NCBI RefSeq assembly: GCF_047495875.1
Contig: NC_092463.1
Location: 7,768,622 to 7,832,621 of the forward strand
Source: Pithys albifrons albifrons
Lineage: Eukaryota > Chordata > Aves > Passeriformes > Thamnophilidae
Length of the DNA: 64,000 nt
Direction of reading: 5' to 3'
Below the pieces are notes generated by a model that was given only the letters and a program-made list of their open reading frames with translations, ran no database searches and was not told the DNA's origin. Shown here piece by piece: positions 59,873-64,000 of this stretch (positions are counted from its first letter, which is position 1; each line of letters begins with the position of its first letter). A program made the translations under genes and the position numbers.

Positions 59873-61228
59873 GTCCACTTAATTTCAAAATGAAGTTTTA
59901 AAATTGCTCTGTTTTTGAGTGGATGGATTTTAGCTGGAAGAGTTTCAATTTATTAATCAAAAATTGGCCCAGGGTGTGGCTGTTGTTACCCATGTTATTT
60001 GCATCGATTTCCAAAGAGTTAGGTGTTTGGTAATGCTTGGATTGTGTGATTATTCCTCCTTGGTACTACAGAAGAAAATGCTGGAGATAGAAGGAAGAGG
60101 GCAGGCAAGGACAGCAGTAGAAATTTAAGTTCTGCACCTAAATTTTTCCCTGTCACCCTCTCCTCCAGCCAAGACTGGGACTGTTGAATTTCAGCAGCAG
60201 GTCTTGTGACATGAAGCCTGCATATCCAGTGTTGTCCTTTTCCATGGAGTGAAGGAGAATCATACCATCTTTCCTTCTCAGTACTGCCTTACACATTTTT
60301 TCCTTTAAAGAGATACATATAAAGGAAGTGTGGTGCTGAGAGAATGAGGTGTTTCATGTTTCCAGTTGGTGGGAAAGTAAAATTTTCCTTTCCATGTGCT
60401 GGTTGACGTTGTGTGCTCCGTTGCGTGGCTCTGTTCCCTTCCCTGCTGCTCTCCCTGACTGCCAGGGCTGCTCCCGGCTGCTGTCCTGTGCTCGTGGGTG
60501 GGCGAGGCAGGAGGATCTGGGGCTGTGTCACTCCCAGCTATCTCACCTGGCCTCCAGGTGTATTGCAGAAGAGCCTGTGTTTCCCTCGGTCTGTGCCATA
60601 TCTCAGTCTGCTCTGGATGACTTTGTAGTTTCTGGAGTGGTTCTGGGTACTTGAATTGTTCCAGTTCTCTCTGGTGGTTTGCAGTGTCTTGTACAGAGAA
60701 TTCCCTTGGGAGTGTTTCCAACTGGTTGTGTGGTCCTGCGCACTGGTTGGTGGCCTGCAGGTTCTCCTCTTGTTCCTTGCAGGGGGAAAGCCATAAACCT
60801 TTTTGTGCATGACTCAGATGTGGCGGGAGAACAGTGAGCGTGATTGCTGACTGGCATTATCCCGCAGGATGCCCTGTTCTGGGAGTCATTGAAGCTTCCC
60901 CTGGGAGACTAATTTTAATGTGGAGATTCAGTACTTGGGTGATTTTCTTTGTTCCTTTAAGATTCTGAGAATATAAAAGGGGAAGGGAACTTTACATTGT
61001 GGTGTGTGTCAACTCAACATCTGACTGTTTAAATCCTTGTGCTAAATGCCCATTATGGATGCTGCAGGGAGGGAGGGGAAAAGCTGCTGTAAGTGCAGTA
61101 GTGATAATTGACCCACTTAAGAGAGCTGCTCTAATTTCGCATGTTACAGCATCCTGGAAATTCAGATAAGAATGTTGATCTCTCCAGCTAATAGGATTTC
61201 TAAATATATCATCCAAAAGAAGCAGGAG

Positions 61229-61259
61229 GACTGTAATTTTGTGTGTATGTGTGTGTGTT
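61229..61259. repeat. (TG)n microsatellite
   Basis: Interrupted TG dinucleotides (ttgtgtgtatgtgtgtgtg), about 30 bp. Confidence 0.75.
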
Positions 61260-61764
61260 CAGGCTAATGTTTTGTTTAAGAACTGCACACTCTGAAAATT
61301 TGCTTTTTTGTTCACTTGTTACTGACTCAGGATAAAATAGAACTTGACCTCTGGTGCTGGCAAGGGGAGACCTGATCATGGCCCATTGAATTCACTGACA
61401 AAATTCCCACCAGCTTTTGTGTAGAGGGGTGACCAACTTTTTTCCTTTCAGGATGTTGGGTACCCAGCAGGTGGCTCGAATTGTCAGCTTTTCCATAATG
61501 CAGAATTAAACAAAGCATCTGCAGAGACAGAGAGCGGGACAGGGTCACAAGATGGCCTATCAAGATTACAGATTTTGGCTAGTTTTGATAGCTTTGTTTT
61601 CCTCATTACAGGGAAATTTTGAACAGTAAAGGTCAAAATAATCCTCTTGTAAAATCCGTCTGTAGAAATACTTCATTACTTTGCAGAGCAGAGTGTTTAA
61701 AGTCTCTCTTGGGGCAGCTTTTTCTCAAAGCACATCGAAGGGTAAGACTGTTCTGCTCTGCTCT

Positions 61765-62256
61765 GCTCTGCGCTGGTTTGGCCTCATCTCAAGTCTTGTG
61801 TGCAGTTTTGGGTGCCGTAATATAAGAAAAGATATATGAAGGGCCTTGAGGGGAAGGCACATGGGGAGCAGCTGAGGCAACTCGGTCTGTTCAGCTGGAG
61901 AAGAGGAGATTGAGAGGAGACCTCATTGCCGTTTACAACTTCCTTGTGAGGGGAAGAGGAGAGCCAGACACTGATCTCTTCTCTGTGGTGACCAGTGACA
62001 GGACCCGAGGAAATGGCCTGAAGTTGTGTCAGAGGAGGTGTAGGCTGGATATTAGAAAAAGGATCTTCACCCAGAGGGTGGCTGGGTACTGAACAGGCTC
62101 CCCAGGGCAGTGGTCACAGCACCAAGCCTGACAGAGCTCAAGAAGCATTTGGGTGATACTCTCAGGCACGTGGTGCCTGTGCAGGTACAGGAGTTGGACT
62201 TGCCTGATCCTTGTGGGCCCCTTTGAACTCAGGATATTTATTCTATGATGCTGAAA
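61765..62256 (+). mobile_element. CR1 LINE 3' fragment
   Basis: 'gtgtgcagttttgggtgcc', 'ctggagaagaggagattgag', 'caccaagcctgacagagctcaagaagcatttgg', 'ggagttggacttgcctgatccttgtgggcccctttgaac' and 'tattctatgatg' define a forward CR1 of the chicken-like B/F type, different from the copies in intron 2. A TCTGC pentamer run (about 61742-61763) precedes it. Confidence 0.9.
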
Positions 62257-63339
62257 CTATGGGGTTTGCAGACAACAGGGCTGCTGCACCTACATTGTTA
62301 TAATTCTGGAGATCCTTTGCCCTTGCCCATCGTACATTTCTGTGTTGGGGCAAAACGAGGCATTACCCTCACCCTTTGAAATGAAGGGACACGCCTTAAC
62401 TCTGTAGGTTTCTGGGTTAGTCCAGTGAAGCCTTTGTCACTGTGGGCTTGAATTACATGATGGGTGAGTAGGAGAGTGTTTATTGTTTGGCAACCCTGTG
62501 CTCCATCACCATGTCAGGCCTTGTGTAACCCTGAAAGCCTTACAGCAGAAGTATCTGAGCCAGAATTTTAATGCATGCAATAGTGGTCTGGTATTGCATG
62601 GGTAAATATAATAATGAATTAAATTAATTGCATGGTCTGTCCTCTTAATAATTAGGTTACAAGTTAGGGTGTCTGAACTGATGAGACATTCTCATGGTAA
62701 AGGTGAAACAAGGAAAGAACCAGAAGCAAGGAACTGGAGAGCTGCAAAGGCATCAGTAATACCAGATTAAAAATACAAGGGACAACCCTCAGAGGCAACA
62801 CTGAGAGGGGGTGATGCTTGAAACGTGGCAGAGACATGGAGGATAACGATGGGAACAACGTCAGGGTGAGGTTTTGGTGATGGATGAGAGGAGGGAAATG
62901 TGATGGCAGAGAGGCCTCCTTCCAGGGAAATAAATACAAAGGAGGGATGATAAGGGAAGGGATCACACCTCTGATGTCTTTGACCTTCAGCAATCCTTGC
63001 ATGCTTGTGAAAATAAATATTTAACAATCTTCTTAAAGCTTGTTTGAAAGGGGAAATAATTAGCTTGGCTCTCTGCTTAATACAGAAGTTTATCTCTGCA
63101 TCTGAATTTTTGGGGCTTATGTCAGCAAATCCAGCATTATAACTGGGTGGTGGTGTGGCCTGATGGGAGCTAATATGTTGCTAACACCAGCTAAATAAAA
63201 ACCAGTGTGGTACAGCCGGTCATTGTGTAGCACATTCTTGCTTTTGTCAGAGGATATGCTGGATGTGCTCTGGGATGTGAAGGAGCCTCTTCCCCTTCCT
63301 TCCCTGCATGCCCACCCCCTTCTTAAGAAAAAGAAAAAA

Positions 63340-63640
63340 ACAGAAAAAAGGCACTACCTTTGTTTAAATAAATCCTGATAGCAAACATGATCAATTATGG
63401 TTGATGTTTTTGATCCAATCACTGAAAAGTACTCCTGGTTGTAGCCATCACTAATATTTTATGCATTTTAATACTTTAGAAGTCAATTAGAAAATTAAAT
63501 GCTCTTCTTCATTAAAATAGAAGATTGTATGTTTGAATTTTAATGCAGTAAGAATGCTGCCTTAGAACACAAATTCATATTATTAGATTAATTAAGATCA
63601 GTAATGCAAAACAGGGTGAACAAAAGCCAGTGCATTGAGA
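63340..63640. other. AT-rich block with homeodomain-type motifs
   Basis: This block lacks transposon signatures. It is rich in ATTA/TAAT and ATGCAT-like cores (for example 'tcaattagaaaattaaatg', 'tattagattaattaagatc'). It looks like the composition of conserved noncoding elements. No direct evidence of function. Confidence 0.2.
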
Positions 63641-64000
63641 CTTATAAGCCCTTCTGTGCTTGCTGTCTGCAAATATTTTAGCTGGAGGTCTTCTCAAATT
63701 GTGTCCACTTTCATCAAATTTTTGAGTCTTGTGCAGCTTTTTTTGTCTTGCAGTTTTTGATGTTGTAAGAACAAAGTGAGGGTATATCAGATACTACCTG
63801 TCGAATTTGTTTTGTAAAACCAGGATTCATTCTCACACCTGGCTTGGCCTCATATTTTGAAATTGGTCTTGATAGTGATTTCTTACATTCTAATAAAACC
63901 TTTTATTGGTGAAAGTGCTTCTCAAGACCTGTCTTATTTCCTTCAGATGTTTGTCGCTAGGATTTTGTTTGCATGACATAGTCTTCATACACAAACCTCA

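Larger units (their letters stand above)
53826..64000 (+). other. BRF1: BRF1 intron 3 (phase 1, U12-type donor), partial
   Basis: At least 10.2 kb to the window end. I looked for the continuation of the cyclin fold (a codon starting AC/AT, then a Met-Leu-Leu-Asp-Leu type sequence) and for a nearby branch site plus acceptor, and found none. The intron holds four CR1 fragments, listed separately. The rest (about 53.83-54.55, 55.31-59.6, 59.9-61.75 and 62.26-64.0 kb) is unique intronic DNA without recognisable genes. Confidence 0.8.

Noticed and set aside
60305..60721. 138-codon minus-strand frame
   Set aside because: Several overlapping frames are open in this GC-richer stretch; no recognisable domain, transposon or splice context.
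62390..62412. U12-like branch (CCTTAAC) followed by TGTAG as the acceptor of BRF1 intron 3
   Set aside because: The sequence after the AG does not continue the BRF1 protein in the required phase.
53826..64000. Further BRF1 exons, or a BTBD6-like gene inside the BRF1 introns as in mammals
   Set aside because: No sequence matching the continuation of the BRF1 cyclin fold, and no large BTB/BACK-encoding frame, was found on either strand.
1..64000. CRISPR arrays, bacterial operons, Shine-Dalgarno sites, replication origins
   Set aside because: The window is vertebrate nuclear DNA; tandem repeats present are minisatellites without spacer structure.

Overview
The window is nuclear DNA from a bird. 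Two observations support this. There are many CR1 LINE copies whose 3' ends carry the avian ATTCTATG-type octamer tail, and the only protein-coding gene present is split over very long introns and matches BRF1, the TFIIB-related subunit of RNA polymerase III factor TFIIIB. The species cannot be fixed from the sequence; a neoavian, possibly a passerine, is plausible.

Layout. Bases 1-4,400 are upstream intergenic DNA with two CR1 copies and no gene I can support. Bases 4,440-5,400 form a CpG-rich promoter block. It contains an old GC-enriched CR1 remnant, a ~20-bp GC-rich minisatellite, GC boxes, a TCTCGCGAGA palindrome and BRF1 coding exon 1 (5154-5340, the zinc ribbon). Intron 1 (5341-20095) opens with a 23-bp G-rich minisatellite and ~1.8 kb of purine-rich non-template strand. 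It also carries CR1 copies and a minus-strand endogenous-retrovirus LTR with a tRNA-Trp-type primer binding site. Exon 2 is 20096-20176. Intron 2 (20177-53651, 33.5 kb) holds most of the repeats, a nested CR1 array and a ~4 kb stretch without recognisable repeats that may hold regulatory DNA. Exon 3 (53652-53825) starts the first cyclin fold. The remainder, 53826-64000, is intron 3, and the gene continues beyond the window. The three exons join in frame, all with phase-1 junctions.

Two things stand out. First, intron 2 carries three copies (about 21.96-22.33, 31.35-31.71 and 49.48-49.84 kb, all minus strand) of a ~360-bp SINE. Its head is a tRNA-Gln(CTG)-like unit followed by a 5S rRNA-like unit that has lost its C-box region. 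Next come a hairpin-forming block identical in all three copies, a body, and a short tail unlike CR1. Two copies have clear 12-bp target-site duplications. I do not recognise this tRNA-5S composite as a named avian SINE. Second, the donor of BRF1 intron 3 reads GTATCCTTTC, an exact match to the U12-type (minor spliceosome) consensus, so this Pol III factor gene appears to depend on minor-class splicing.

The ORFs of 60-320 codons scattered over both strands look like chance reading frames, GC-rich tandem repeats or transposon remnants; none is called as a gene.
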